Positions 1-7,880 of a stretch of 24,456 bases of DNA are shown piece after piece. The stretch covers positions 1 to 24,456 of the forward strand of contig CADDYT010000092.1 of assembly GCA_902810755.1 (NCBI GenBank), given 5' to 3'. Position numbers and translations under genes: made by a program. Within the stretch, counting starts at the first letter, position 1. Each line of letters begins with the position of its first letter. The stretch comes from Chloroflexota bacterium (GTDB lineage: Bacteria; Chloroflexota; Ktedonobacteria; Ktedonobacterales; Ktedonobacteraceae). The notes under the pieces are model-generated. The model was not told the DNA's origin and did no database searches. It saw nothing but the letters and a program-made list of their open reading frames with translations.

Positions 1-232
1 GGTGGCCTGGGCGGTGCGGCATCGGTGGCCTGCCCGGCGTTGGCACGGCCTGAAGTGAACGTCTATGGGGCCACCCCTGGCGGGTAGCCTGTGGCCGCGT
101 GTAGCCTGTGGCCGCGTGTAGCCTGTGGACGTGGATGGGGGCGGTTGGCTGTGTGGCCGCGTTCCTGGACAGTACTGCTCGATTACCACGCCGGGGCCTG
201 GAGTCGGCCGGGCTGTGGTTGGCTGTGTGGCT
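1..232. repeat. Non-coding edge region with short direct repeats
   Basis: No convincing gene is seen here; the open frames are short, overlap each other and translate to Trp/Arg/Cys-rich low-complexity sequence. A 17-bp unit (gtagcctgtggccgcgt) is present in tandem at 84-100 and 101-117, with a diverged third copy at 118-134. A 15-bp word (ggttggctgtgtggc) occurs at 143-157 and again at 217-231, and ggtggcctg occurs at 1-9 and 25-33. The region lies just downstream of the leftward histidine kinase gene, whose stop codon is at 233-235. No clear terminator hairpin with a T-run was seen. It is probably degenerate intergenic repeat sequence. Confidence 0.6.
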
Positions 233-3200
233 TCATTTCGCGCCGACAGCCATTGGCAACTGGATATGGAAGGTTGTGCCTTCGCCGGGGATGCCGCTGC
301 TGGCGACCCAGATGGTGCCGTGCATGGCCTCCACCAGGCGGCGCGAGATGTAGAGGCCGAGACCGGAGCCGCGCACGGGACTGTTGATATCGCTTTCCAG
401 CCGCACAAAACGCTGGAACAGCCGGGCCTGATCCTCCGGCGCAATACCTTTCCCCCTGTCTGCGATACTGATGACGACAGATGGCACACGGTCCCCTTCT
501 ACATCCACCTCCACGTGCGCCGAATAGCTGATGGGGGTATGCACAGGTGAGTATTTCAGCGCGTTGGTGCTAATATTCAGCAAAACCTGGCGCAGGCGTC
601 CGGGGTCGGCCTGCACAGACAGCCCTGGCGGAATGTGCATCTGCAAGTCCCGCTCCTCTTTCTTCAGTTGTGGCTCGATCAGCGTCACCACGCTCTCAAC
701 CACCTCCTCTAAAGAGACCGCTTCCAACTGAACGGGACGCAGACCGGCCTCCGTCTCCAGGCGGCTGGCATCCATCACATTATCCAGCAGCAGCACCAGC
801 TCGTCACAACTGCGCTGCGCCTTCTGGAAAAATTCGCGACGCTCCTCCGGCGGCAGCATCTCATCGTACTGCGCCAGCAGTTCAAGATAGCCCTGCACGG
901 CGGTCAGCGGCGTGCGCAATTCGTGCGAAGCCGTAATCATAAACTGATCTTTGAGTTGATCCAGTTCTTTCAGCCGCTGGTGCGCGGCAAACTGCTGCTG
1001 GTAGAGCAGCGCGTTGTTGAAGGCGACGGCGGCCTGCTCCGAGAAATCCTGTACCAGTGACAGGTCGGTGAAGTCAAACGAGCGTTTATCGTGCGTCTCA
1101 GGTGGAACGGAACGACCGAGAATGAGCAGGCCGAGCGCGTCCCCGTAGGCAAGCAGGGGGGCGAGAACCGCCGTTTGCACGTGCAGGCGTCGCAGCATCT
1201 CGCGCAGTGGAGAAGCCTGCTGTACTGGCTCTTGCAGGAAGTGCGGCGACTGGTATGAACCGGGGCGCGCCTGCCGCAGAGAAGACGCGGTAATCGGCGT
1301 AATAGACAGATCGTCATTGAGCGAATAAGCGGAAGCAGTTGAGATAAGTACCGGCTGGAGCGAGGTTAGCGCCTGCGCATCGAGGTCGCGAGCGGTCAGA
1401 ATGGGCCACTCCTCCGCCGTCATTGTCGGCACCTGCTCGCCGCTATAGGCAGCCAGCGGCACCATCTGCCCGCCGTCGAGCGCGCTATAGAGCAAGGCGT
1501 AATCGGCGCGCAGGGCGTTGGCCCCTTCGCTACAGATCAACTGGTGTATCTCCGTTGGCTCGATCACAGCGGAGTTGAGCCGTGTCGCGATATTGGCCAT
1601 TGCCTTCGCGAATGCCTCGTGTTCGCGCGCCGTCTGATAGAGCAGAATATGTTCGATGGCGGCAGCCGCTATATCTGTGTAGCGTGTGGCGATGTAGCGT
1701 TCATCCGTGTTAAACGGCTGCATCGCGCGGCGCGAAAAGGCCAGGCTGCCCAGCGTTTTCTCTTGATACACCAGCGGCACAAACAGCGTTGTGCTGATGC
1801 CCTGCTCTCGCTGCCAGCTATCGACTTCCGGCGGCAGCACCAGCTGCTGATCGGGCCAGAAAACCTCCACCTGTTTCCTGTTAAGAACGGTGCAGGATGC
1901 GATGTGCGAGCCGTGCAGGCGGCAGGCGAACACTTCCGGCGAACGGGAACCGGGATGTGAGGCCGCTGCTCGTATCAACAGGTGCGAGTACGGGCTGAGC
2001 GGACGATCATGCTCCTCGATCAGTAAAAGCATCACCGCCTCAAAGCCCAGTTCAGCGGCCGCTATGCTTACAATATTCGTCAGCAGCAGCTCCAGTTCAA
2101 AGATTTTACTTAACTGCGTGCTCAGCGATTGCAGATGTTCGGACATTTCCCGCCGCTGCTCTCGCTCTTGCAGCAGCCGCTCATTTTCGCGGATCGTAAT
2201 CAAATAGCGCACAGTGATGAGAATGCCTACAGCGGCGGTTAGCAAAACCAGCAGGAACGAGATACTGTTATCGTTTGCGATCTCACTGTACAGCATAAGC
2301 GTAATCAAAATGGCCGGGGGGAGATAGATCAGTACACCCTTGACGCGGTTCTGCCCGCTCCAGTTCCTGACCCGCGCTATCGCCCTCCCCGGTCGTGTGG
2401 CCTGCCGTTGCCCCTGCGTATGCTCGCTATACGCTCTCTGAACCAGCTTCGCGTGCTGGAAGAGCGCGGCCAGGCCGATCAGCAGGTAGCCGCCAAACCA
2501 GAACGGGTCAATATATGGCATTCCCGTGAAGTACGTATTGTTCGAGATCGTATAGGCATAGCCACTATCTGCGACGATCAGGGACAGCACCCCGACCGCG
2601 CACAGGAGCAGCGATGGGTAAAGGAGGCGTGCCACGCGCTGCTGGACAAAGAGAATAATGGCGAGCATGAGCAAAACATCCCAGCAGGGATAGGAGAGGA
2701 CGGTGATGAGTGTGAGTAGAGGAACATGCGCCGCCTTTTGCAACACAAAGACCTTGCTGAGCAAGAAAAACCAGCTCACCCCGAAAATACAGAGCGTCAA
2801 AATCAAGGCGTCGAGGGCGTTGCGCAGGCGAAAACGTCTCTGCCTGCCTTGCTTTGGTATAACCAGCAATCCGGCAAAGACGCAAATATAAAAGAGGGTA
2901 AAGCCGATATCGGATAGTGATGGCACGGGGTTGATATAGCCGAGTTGCTCCAGAATCGTGTAATCAAAACCGCCCAGGCTGTTGGCGAGCAGGCCAAGGC
3001 CGATCAATAACCAGGCAAGCTGGTAACGTGGCTCCATGCGCACCGGCCCGAAGCGCATGCGATATGCGGTCAAAAAAGCCCACCACGCAGCGATGAGCGA
3101 GCTAACGGCGTACATGCTATCGGAGAACAGGGTAACAGTATGCTGACCGCCAATGCGAAAAACCAGCCAGTACACACTCAAACTGATAATCACAAAAGTC

Positions 3201-3280
3201 ACAATTACGGAGAAAGAACCCTGGAAGCTCAACTTCCCCAGATAGCTGCGAGTCAGTCGCCCGGTTGCAATTGCCTTCAT
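233..3280 (-). CDS. Membrane-anchored GAF-domain sensor histidine kinase (orphan)
   Basis: Predicted two-component sensor kinase of 1015 residues. The N-terminal ~390 residues hold many hydrophobic segments (roughly eight to ten helices) with no obvious periplasmic sensor domain. A short coiled linker and two GAF-like regions follow (about 395-560 and 575-760). The HisKA H-box (SHELRTPL) has its His near residue 787. The HATPase_c domain shows the N-box (NISTNALKYS, near 906), G1 (DRGKGI, near 940) and G2 (GSGLGL, near 975). An upstream in-frame extension to 3379 is possible, but ATG at 3280 is preferred. It has GGCGGAG five bases upstream, and a good promoter (-10 at 3328-3333) lies between the two starts. 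No response regulator gene is adjacent, so its partner and signal are unknown. Kinase assignment is firm; ligand and target cannot be inferred. Confidence 0.93.
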   Translation of the reverse strand: MKAIATGRLTRSYLGKLSFQGSFSVIVTFVIISLSVYWLVFRIGGQHTVTLFSDSMYAVSSLIAAWWAFLTAYRMRFGPVRMEPRYQLAWLLIGLGLLANSLGGFDYTILEQLGYINPVPSLSDIGFTLFYICVFAGLLVIPKQGRQRRFRLRNALDALILTLCIFGVSWFFLLSKVFVLQKAAHVPLLTLITVLSYPCWDVLLMLAIILFVQQRVARLLYPSLLLCAVGVLSLIVADSGYAYTISNNTYFTGMPYIDPFWFGGYLLIGLAALFQHAKLVQRAYSEHTQGQRQATRPGRAIARVRNWSGQNRVKGVLIYLPPAILITLMLYSEIANDNSISFLLVLLTAAVGILITVRYLITIRENERLLQEREQRREMSEHLQSLSTQLSKIFELELLLTNIVSIAAAELGFEAVMLLLIEEHDRPLSPYSHLLIRAAASHPGSRSPEVFACRLHGSHIASCTVLNRKQVEVFWPDQQLVLPPEVDSWQREQGISTTLFVPLVYQEKTLGSLAFSRRAMQPFNTDERYIATRYTDIAAAAIEHILLYQTAREHEAFAKAMANIATRLNSAVIEPTEIHQLICSEGANALRADYALLYSALDGGQMVPLAAYSGEQVPTMTAEEWPILTARDLDAQALTSLQPVLISTASAYSLNDDLSITPITASSLRQARPGSYQSPHFLQEPVQQASPLREMLRRLHVQTAVLAPLLAYGDALGLLILGRSVPPETHDKRSFDFTDLSLVQDFSEQAAVAFNNALLYQQQFAAHQRLKELDQLKDQFMITASHELRTPLTAVQGYLELLAQYDEMLPPEERREFFQKAQRSCDELVLLLDNVMDASRLETEAGLRPVQLEAVSLEEVVESVVTLIEPQLKKEERDLQMHIPPGLSVQADPGRLRQVLLNISTNALKYSPVHTPISYSAHVEVDVEGDRVPSVVISIADRGKGIAPEDQARLFQRFVRLESDINSPVRGSGLGLYISRRLVEAMHGTIWVASSGIPGEGTTFHIQLPMAVGAK

Positions 3281-3327
3281 AACAACTCCGCCTTCGGAAC
3301 ACACACCAGCGCCACAACTATGCTGCC

Positions 3328-3357
3328 AGTATACAAAACATGTAACCTGCGGGTCAA
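3328..3357 (-). promoter_or_regulatory. Sigma-70-like promoter of the membrane histidine kinase
   Basis: On the minus strand, TTGACC (3352-3357) is followed by an 18-bp spacer and TATACT (3328-3333); each hexamer matches the consensus at 5 of 6 bases. The predicted start of transcription near 3321 leaves a leader of about 40 nt before ATG at 3280, which supports that start. Confidence 0.65.
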
Positions 3358-3380
3358 CATGCTCATATACAGGGAACACG

Positions 3381-3599
3381 CCTGACTGCCATCCTGCGAT
3401 ATTTTTCTCTCCTCTCCCTACCCTTTTTTCCTATCCCTTTTCTCCCACCGACATGCTGTGCATAATAAGAGCAGGAATTGCGAAAGGTCGCGGACGTGTT
3501 ATACGGAGCGGCTTTGCGCTCTAGCATCGCGAGGAGCGTGCTTTATGGTTTGTTATACCATGTCTGGAGCGGTTTTCTCTGGTATCACAGGAGGTCATC
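3381..3599. other. Intergenic spacer upstream of the BKACE gene
   Basis: This is the remainder of the divergent spacer between the histidine kinase and BKACE genes. It contains a pyrimidine-rich tract (about 3404-3450). Near its right end are short inverted repeats: ATGGT (3545-3549) with ACCAT (3557-3561), and ATACCA (3555-3560) with TGGTAT (3580-3585). These could be an operator for the BKACE gene. No confident -35/-10 pair or gene was recognised. Confidence 0.4.
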
Positions 3600-4427
3600 A
3601 TGCAACCGGTTATGATTACTGCCGCGATGGTTGGCGCGGAGGTCACAAGAGAGCAGCAGCCCCATCTGCCCATCACGCCTGCCGAAATTATCGCCTCTGC
3701 CGTCGAATGTTACGAGGCGGGCGCGGCCATCATCCATATTCACGTGCGCGACGCGGCGGGCAACGCGACACAGGACGCCGCGCTCTTCCGTGAGGTGGTC
3801 GAAGGTATTCGCGCGCGCTGCCCCGTCATTACGCAGGTCTCCACCGGCGGCGCCGTCTGGATGAGCGCCGAAGAACGCTTGCAGAGCATTGAATGCGGGC
3901 CGGACATGGCGACGCTGACCACTGGCACCGTCAATTTTGGCAACGATGTCTTCATGAATAACCGGGGGCTGGTCGAGACCTTCGCCCGCCGCCTGCGCGA
4001 GTGCGGCATTGTGCCGGAGATCGAAATATTCGATACCGGCATGATCGACGAAGCCCTGCGCCTGCGCGGCATGGGCCTGATTGGTGACCCGCTGCACTTC
4101 GATTTCGTGATGGGCGTCCCCGGCGGTATCGGCCCCGACCCGGCCCATCTTGTCCACATGGTGCGCAGCCTGCCGCCGGGCAGCAGTTGGAGCGTCGCAG
4201 GCCTGGGCCGCCACCAGTTGACGCTGGCAACCATCGCCCTGGCTATGGGCGGCCACGTGCGCGTCGGCTTCGAGGACAACATCTACTATCGTAAGGGGCA
4301 ACTGGCGCGCAGCAACGCCGAACTCGTTGCCCGCGTGGCCCGTATCGCCGCCGAACTGGACCGCCCCATCGCCACTCCCGCCCAGGCCAGAGAGATGCTC
4401 CAGCTCGATCGCTACCATCAGAAATAG
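3600..4427 (+). CDS. Beta-keto acid cleavage enzyme (BKACE, DUF849; 3-keto-5-aminohexanoate cleavage-like)
   Basis: A 275-residue TIM-barrel enzyme of the BKACE family. The family condenses a beta-keto acid with acetyl-CoA to give acetoacetate and a new CoA ester; the founding member, Kce, acts in lysine fermentation. The start follows a strong AGGAGG. Metal ligands fall at nearly the Kce positions: H46 and H48 in IHIHVRD, and E225 in VGFEDN (Glu230 in Kce). E14, the T106 region (TLTTGT) and R221 are also in place. The substrate is set by pocket residues and cannot be read from the sequence; no other lysine-fermentation genes are adjacent, so true Kce activity is unlikely to be the only option. 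Its 3' end overlaps the convergent SDR gene by 10 bp. Confidence 0.93.
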   Translation: MQPVMITAAMVGAEVTREQQPHLPITPAEIIASAVECYEAGAAIIHIHVRDAAGNATQDAALFREVVEGIRARCPVITQVSTGGAVWMSAEERLQSIECGPDMATLTTGTVNFGNDVFMNNRGLVETFARRLRECGIVPEIEIFDTGMIDEALRLRGMGLIGDPLHFDFVMGVPGGIGPDPAHLVHMVRSLPPGSSWSVAGLGRHQLTLATIALAMGGHVRVGFEDNIYYRKGQLARSNAELVARVARIAAELDRPIATPAQAREMLQLDRYHQK

Positions 4428-5182
4428 TTCGATGAGATGCCGCCATCGACCATCAACCAGGCCCCCGTCGTCCAGGATGACTCGTCGGAAGCGAGGTAGA
4501 GCGCCATGTAGATGATGTCCTTCGCCTCGCCGAAGCGGCCCAGCGGGATGCGGTTGAGACGCAGATTACGCGCCTCCTCGCTCGTCCACAGATGGCGCAG
4601 CAACGGCGTCTCAATCGGGCCAGGGCAGATGGCATTGCAGCGAATGCCGTGCTGACCATACTGCACCGCAAGCGATTTGGTCAGAGAGAGCATGCCGCCC
4701 TTTGAGACGGTATAGGCGTCCTGCGGCACCGTGCAACCCATAAAGGCGACGAAAGAGGCAACGTTGATGATCGAGCCTTTGTTTTGCCGAACCATGTGGG
4801 GAATGGTGTATTTGGAGCAGAGGAAGGCGCTTTTGATATTGATATCCATGATGCGATCCCACGTCGCCTCGCTGATATCGGTCACGCTGCCATCGTCGGG
4901 CGGCATAATGCCCGCATTATTGTAAAGTACGTCCACGTGGCCGAAAGTCTCGATGGCGGCATTGACCAGATGCCGCACCTCATCTTCATGAGAGACGTCG
5001 GCTTTGACAAAAACGGCCTGCCCGCCCGCCTCGCGAATGGCGCGCGCTGTCTCCTCGCCCTCTTTCTCCATAACGTCGGTGACGACGACGCTTGCCCCCT
5101 CCTGCGCGAAGAGTTCGGCGGCAGCTTTCCCCATCCCCCCGGCAGAGCCGGTGATGATCGCTACTTTATTGGCCAGTCTCAT
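4418..5182 (-). CDS. Classical short-chain dehydrogenase/reductase (SDR)
   Basis: NAD(P)-dependent oxidoreductase of 254 residues, the usual classical SDR length. Seen in order: the cofactor motif TGSAGGMG (residues 11-18), Asp36 at the end of the second strand (suggests NAD preference), NNAG (88-91), and the catalytic set N115, S143, Y157 and K161 (YTVSK). The C-terminal part has the usual PGPIETPL segment. Substrate is unknown; the closest style is the FabG / 3-hydroxyacyl or sugar/steroid dehydrogenase group. AAAAGGAG lies 11 bases upstream of the ATG. It starts 26 bp after the nitrilase-like gene ends, so the two are probably co-transcribed. Its 3' end overlaps the BKACE gene on the other strand. 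Confidence 0.93.
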   Translation of the reverse strand: MRLANKVAIITGSAGGMGKAAAELFAQEGASVVVTDVMEKEGEETARAIREAGGQAVFVKADVSHEDEVRHLVNAAIETFGHVDVLYNNAGIMPPDDGSVTDISEATWDRIMDINIKSAFLCSKYTIPHMVRQNKGSIINVASFVAFMGCTVPQDAYTVSKGGMLSLTKSLAVQYGQHGIRCNAICPGPIETPLLRHLWTSEEARNLRLNRIPLGRFGEAKDIIYMALYLASDESSWTTGAWLMVDGGISSNYF

Positions 5183-5208
5183 GGATGCAAAAACTCCTTT
5201 TCAAACAC

Positions 5209-7185
5209 TTACTCTTCCACCTGGGTGCGCACCAGGTCAAGATACCAGAACGGCTGTCGTTTGCGCAACATCGGTTTGCTGCGCACCGCATTGCCGGGAA
5301 TGCTGTCGCGAATATCATAGGCCAGTTCGCCGGTGAGCGAGCCGGCGACATCGCCGGGCGTGTAGCCAAGCGGCTTTGTGGTACGCCGCCCCGTGCGCTG
5401 CTCGCGCGTATCAATCGTCATCAGGGTCAGCGTCGGCTCCCCTGCGTCGGCGAGGATTTCCTGCCAGGGATAGCTGGCGCTGACGGGCGAGAAGATGCCG
5501 CTCTGGCCGTTGGCTCGCGCCTCCTTATACTGGCCGCACCAGTTCGCCAGCGCCAGATAGACATTGTGTTCCGCCGCCCGCACGCGCCAGATCAGGTAAT
5601 GCAGGGGATCATAGCCCTCCGGCGCGATGTTGGGGCCAAAAGGGATGCTGCTCGGCCCCAGGCCAACCGGGTCGGGGAAGTTGAGCAGGGCCGGGGCGCA
5701 CACCAGATCCGCGCCCAGCCCGGCCAGCACGCGCAGCGTCTCCGGGAAAAGCACATCATAGCCGGTCGCCAGCCCGATACGCCCGGTGGGGGTATCGAAT
5801 GTCGGCAATGCGCAATTGCCGGGGCTGGCCCAGAGCCGCTCCTGCCGTGTCAGGTGCAGCTTGCGGTACTGCCCGTAGACGCCTTCCGGGTCGATGAGCA
5901 AAACGGTGTTATAGTAAGCGGGGGCATGGTCTGCCTCTCCCGTGTCCTCCCGTTCCGCCACGCCCAGCACAAAGCTGATCTGCAACGCCCTGGCAAGGGC
6001 TGTCAGCGCCTCCGTCTCCGGCCCCGGCACCGTAATCGCCCCCTTCTGGAAGTGCGCAACGAACTCCTCCTCGCTGGCGGCTGAACTATACGTCAAAGGA
6101 AGCGGCCCCGGCAGAAGCAGTTCCGGCAGGACCAGCACATCCGGGCAGGCGGGCGCGTGTTCATTGATGAGCATGCTGATCAGCGTGCGCAGGCGGGCAA
6201 TCGTATCCAGGGACGATAACGAGTGGGTGGCGGGCAGTTCGTGCAGATTCATCTGCGTGACGGCCACACAGGAAAGCTGGCCGGGGGGTAATTCGCTCAG
6301 TTCATAGAGACTGTGATAGCGCAGCGGCTCCCACAGATATGTGTTGTGGACCAGCGAGATGTATTCGGCGGGGCGGCGGTCGGCCAGGCAATTGCCCACA
6401 ACCTCGTCCTTTGTGCCGCCCCAGCCTTTGTCGCGGCACTGTTCCAGATCAACCTCGCCATAGACGATGCCCTCGCCACTATCCAGATAGGACTGGATGG
6501 AGCCATCCGGGTTGAGGATGCAACTGCCGCCACTGAATTGCGTCCCCCGTTCAAGCCCGTAGCGGTTGGCGGCTATCAGGTAGACCCTGTTCTCAAAGGC
6601 GCGGGCCATCCAGCGACTGCTGGGCGACTTCTCATCGAGCCAGTTCGTGGGAAAGAGCAGCACATCCGCGCCGTGCAGGGCGGGGATGCGCGCCGCCTCG
6701 AAGTATTCGATGTCCATACAGATCAGCCCGGCCAGTCGACCCAGGGGCGTCTCCCATACTGGCATCCCCAGGTCGCCATCACGCGCCCAGCGTGGCTCCG
6801 CGATGTAGGAATGAATCTTGCGATAGCGACCGCGAATGCCTTCCGGGCCGACAAGGGCCAGACTGTTATAGTACACGTTGGTCGCGGGATCGACTTCCGG
6901 CAGGCAGACGACAATGTAGCAATCATAGCGAGCGGCCAGTTCCTGAAAACGCCCGGTCGTCGGCCCTGGAATGGGTTCGACAAACGGAGCAATTTCGGCG
7001 CGGGACTCCCAGCAGTAGCCGGTGGTGGCCATCTCCGGCATCACAATGAGGCGTGCGCCATACCGCGCAGCCTCCTCTGTCAGGCGGAGAAGATCGGTCA
7101 CATTCTTCTCTTTCTCACCCAGCGCCGGCTCGTACTGAATAGCTGCGACTGTATACTTGCCCGTTACGGCTGTGGATGCGCACAT
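5209..7185 (-). CDS. Two-domain nitrilase-superfamily protein, second domain lacking the catalytic Cys
   Basis: Carbon-nitrogen hydrolase of 658 residues, about twice the length of a single-domain member. Two complete nitrilase folds lie in tandem. Domain 1 (about 8-280) has the catalytic triad E51 (MPEMATTGY), K123 (YRKIHS) and C156 (ICMDIEYFE). Domain 2 (about 303-600) keeps E355 (LPELLLPG) and K442 (YRKLHL). In place of the nucleophile it has G475 (ATGYDVLFPE); one base would turn this Gly codon into Cys. Domain 1 probably cleaves an amide, nitrile or carbamoyl bond; domain 2 may be structural or regulatory. The start ATG has GGGGAG about seven bases upstream. It heads a two-gene operon with the SDR. 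Substrate is not identifiable. Confidence 0.88.
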   Translation of the reverse strand: MCASTAVTGKYTVAAIQYEPALGEKEKNVTDLLRLTEEAARYGARLIVMPEMATTGYCWESRAEIAPFVEPIPGPTTGRFQELAARYDCYIVVCLPEVDPATNVYYNSLALVGPEGIRGRYRKIHSYIAEPRWARDGDLGMPVWETPLGRLAGLICMDIEYFEAARIPALHGADVLLFPTNWLDEKSPSSRWMARAFENRVYLIAANRYGLERGTQFSGGSCILNPDGSIQSYLDSGEGIVYGEVDLEQCRDKGWGGTKDEVVGNCLADRRPAEYISLVHNTYLWEPLRYHSLYELSELPPGQLSCVAVTQMNLHELPATHSLSSLDTIARLRTLISMLINEHAPACPDVLVLPELLLPGPLPLTYSSAASEEEFVAHFQKGAITVPGPETEALTALARALQISFVLGVAEREDTGEADHAPAYYNTVLLIDPEGVYGQYRKLHLTRQERLWASPGNCALPTFDTPTGRIGLATGYDVLFPETLRVLAGLGADLVCAPALLNFPDPVGLGPSSIPFGPNIAPEGYDPLHYLIWRVRAAEHNVYLALANWCGQYKEARANGQSGIFSPVSASYPWQEILADAGEPTLTLMTIDTREQRTGRRTTKPLGYTPGDVAGSLTGELAYDIRDSIPGNAVRSKPMLRKRQPFWYLDLVRTQVEE

Positions 7186-7313
7186 GAAGAGGCTCCCCAG
7201 GATTTCTAGGGGCGCATATCTCTATGCACCCGGATGCTCTACCAGAAATTCGTTTGTTCTCTTTCACAAACGAACGGATACAAATACACCTATCCGGGGT
7301 CTTTTGAAACATA
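7186..7313 (-). promoter_or_regulatory. Structured 5' leader of the nitrilase-SDR operon
   Basis: Between the predicted promoter and the nitrilase start are three short inverted repeats. GCATA pairs with TATGC (7214-7218 / 7223-7227), TTCGTTTGT with ACAAACGAA (7249-7257 / 7266-7274, perfect 9 bp, 8-nt loop), and GGATA with TATCC (7276-7280 / 7291-7295). The 9-bp repeat could be an operator or an RNA hairpin. It matches no riboswitch that I recognise. Confidence 0.35.
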
Positions 7314-7336
7314 CCACTACAGCAGAGAAACGTCAA
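7308..7336 (-). promoter_or_regulatory. Sigma-70-like promoter of the nitrilase-SDR operon
   Basis: On the minus strand, TTGACG (7331-7336) is followed by a 17-bp spacer and TATGTT (7308-7313). The matches are 5 of 6 and 4 of 6. The predicted leader is about 115 nt. Confidence 0.5.
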
Positions 7337-7880
7337 TAGCCAGACTGAAAATATTCATAACCTCTTCCATAGTCATTTTACCCACACATTCCATGTTTCA
7401 CCGCCAGGATACGGCCACGCATCTGGGGTTGCCAGGGGCAAAGCTTGCCTCCATCCTGGCATACTCAACCAACAGTTAATTGTATAGTTTTTAACATCCC
7501 TTTTCCATTACTTTTGTCTCATTAAATTTCTATAAAAAATTTTCACTACACAGCTTTTCTTACTTAACTCTACCGATGATTCATGGAAAAAACACTTGAC
7601 TTTTTCCAGCAAACTATGCCATACTTGGATGGCTGATCAGGAAAAAGAAAGACTTCGCACGCTTCTCTTTTCCCTGTGCAAAATCAACCTCTCGGGGGAG
7701 AAAACGCGGCAAGATGCAATCATGGGTGAAGGTCGATGTGGCAGGAACGTATCAATGCTTAGCCTGGTACATCAAGCCAACGAATACAGTGAGGTTGGCC
7801 TTGTATAACGGAACGCTGCCCTTTACTATGCCGGTGCGCACTATTTTTCTCACTACACGGGAAGAAAGGGGCTACAGCGA
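7337..7880. other. Long AT-rich intergenic spacer, no supported gene
   Basis: This spacer separates the leftward nitrilase operon from the rightward histidine kinase. Bases 7475-7590 are markedly AT-rich. GCCAGGAT (7403-7410) and ATCCTGGC (7453-7460) form an 8-bp inverted repeat around a smaller nested one. A promoter candidate points right at 7596-7625, so about 250 nt of untranslated RNA could precede the kinase. The only rightward open frame (about 60-70 codons, ending 7808) has no ribosome binding site and was not accepted. Confidence 0.5.
7596..7625 (+). promoter_or_regulatory. Candidate promoter reading towards the soluble histidine kinase
   Basis: TTGACT (7596-7601) and CATACT (7620-7625) are separated by 18 bp, directly downstream of the AT-rich stretch that could act as an UP element. 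The matches are 5 of 6 and 4 of 6. It would give a leader of about 250 nt before 7881. Confidence 0.4.

Noticed and set aside
84..134. 17-bp tandem repeats considered as a CRISPR fragment
   Set aside because: The units are directly adjacent without spacers, too short and not palindromic, and no cas gene is near.
3281..3379. 33-residue extension of the membrane histidine kinase
   Set aside because: The best promoter lies inside it, and ATG 3280 has a good ribosome binding site.
3585..4418. Minus-strand open frame antisense to the BKACE gene
   Set aside because: BKACE has all catalytic residues and a strong ribosome binding site; the antisense frame shows no family features.
7403..7460. Nested inverted repeats considered as a known riboswitch (including cyclic di-GMP type)
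   Set aside because: No conserved riboswitch core sequence could be matched by eye.
7596..7808. Small rightward open frame of about 60-70 codons in the spacer
   Set aside because: No ribosome binding site, the first possible start falls inside the promoter candidate, and the peptide has no recognisable features.
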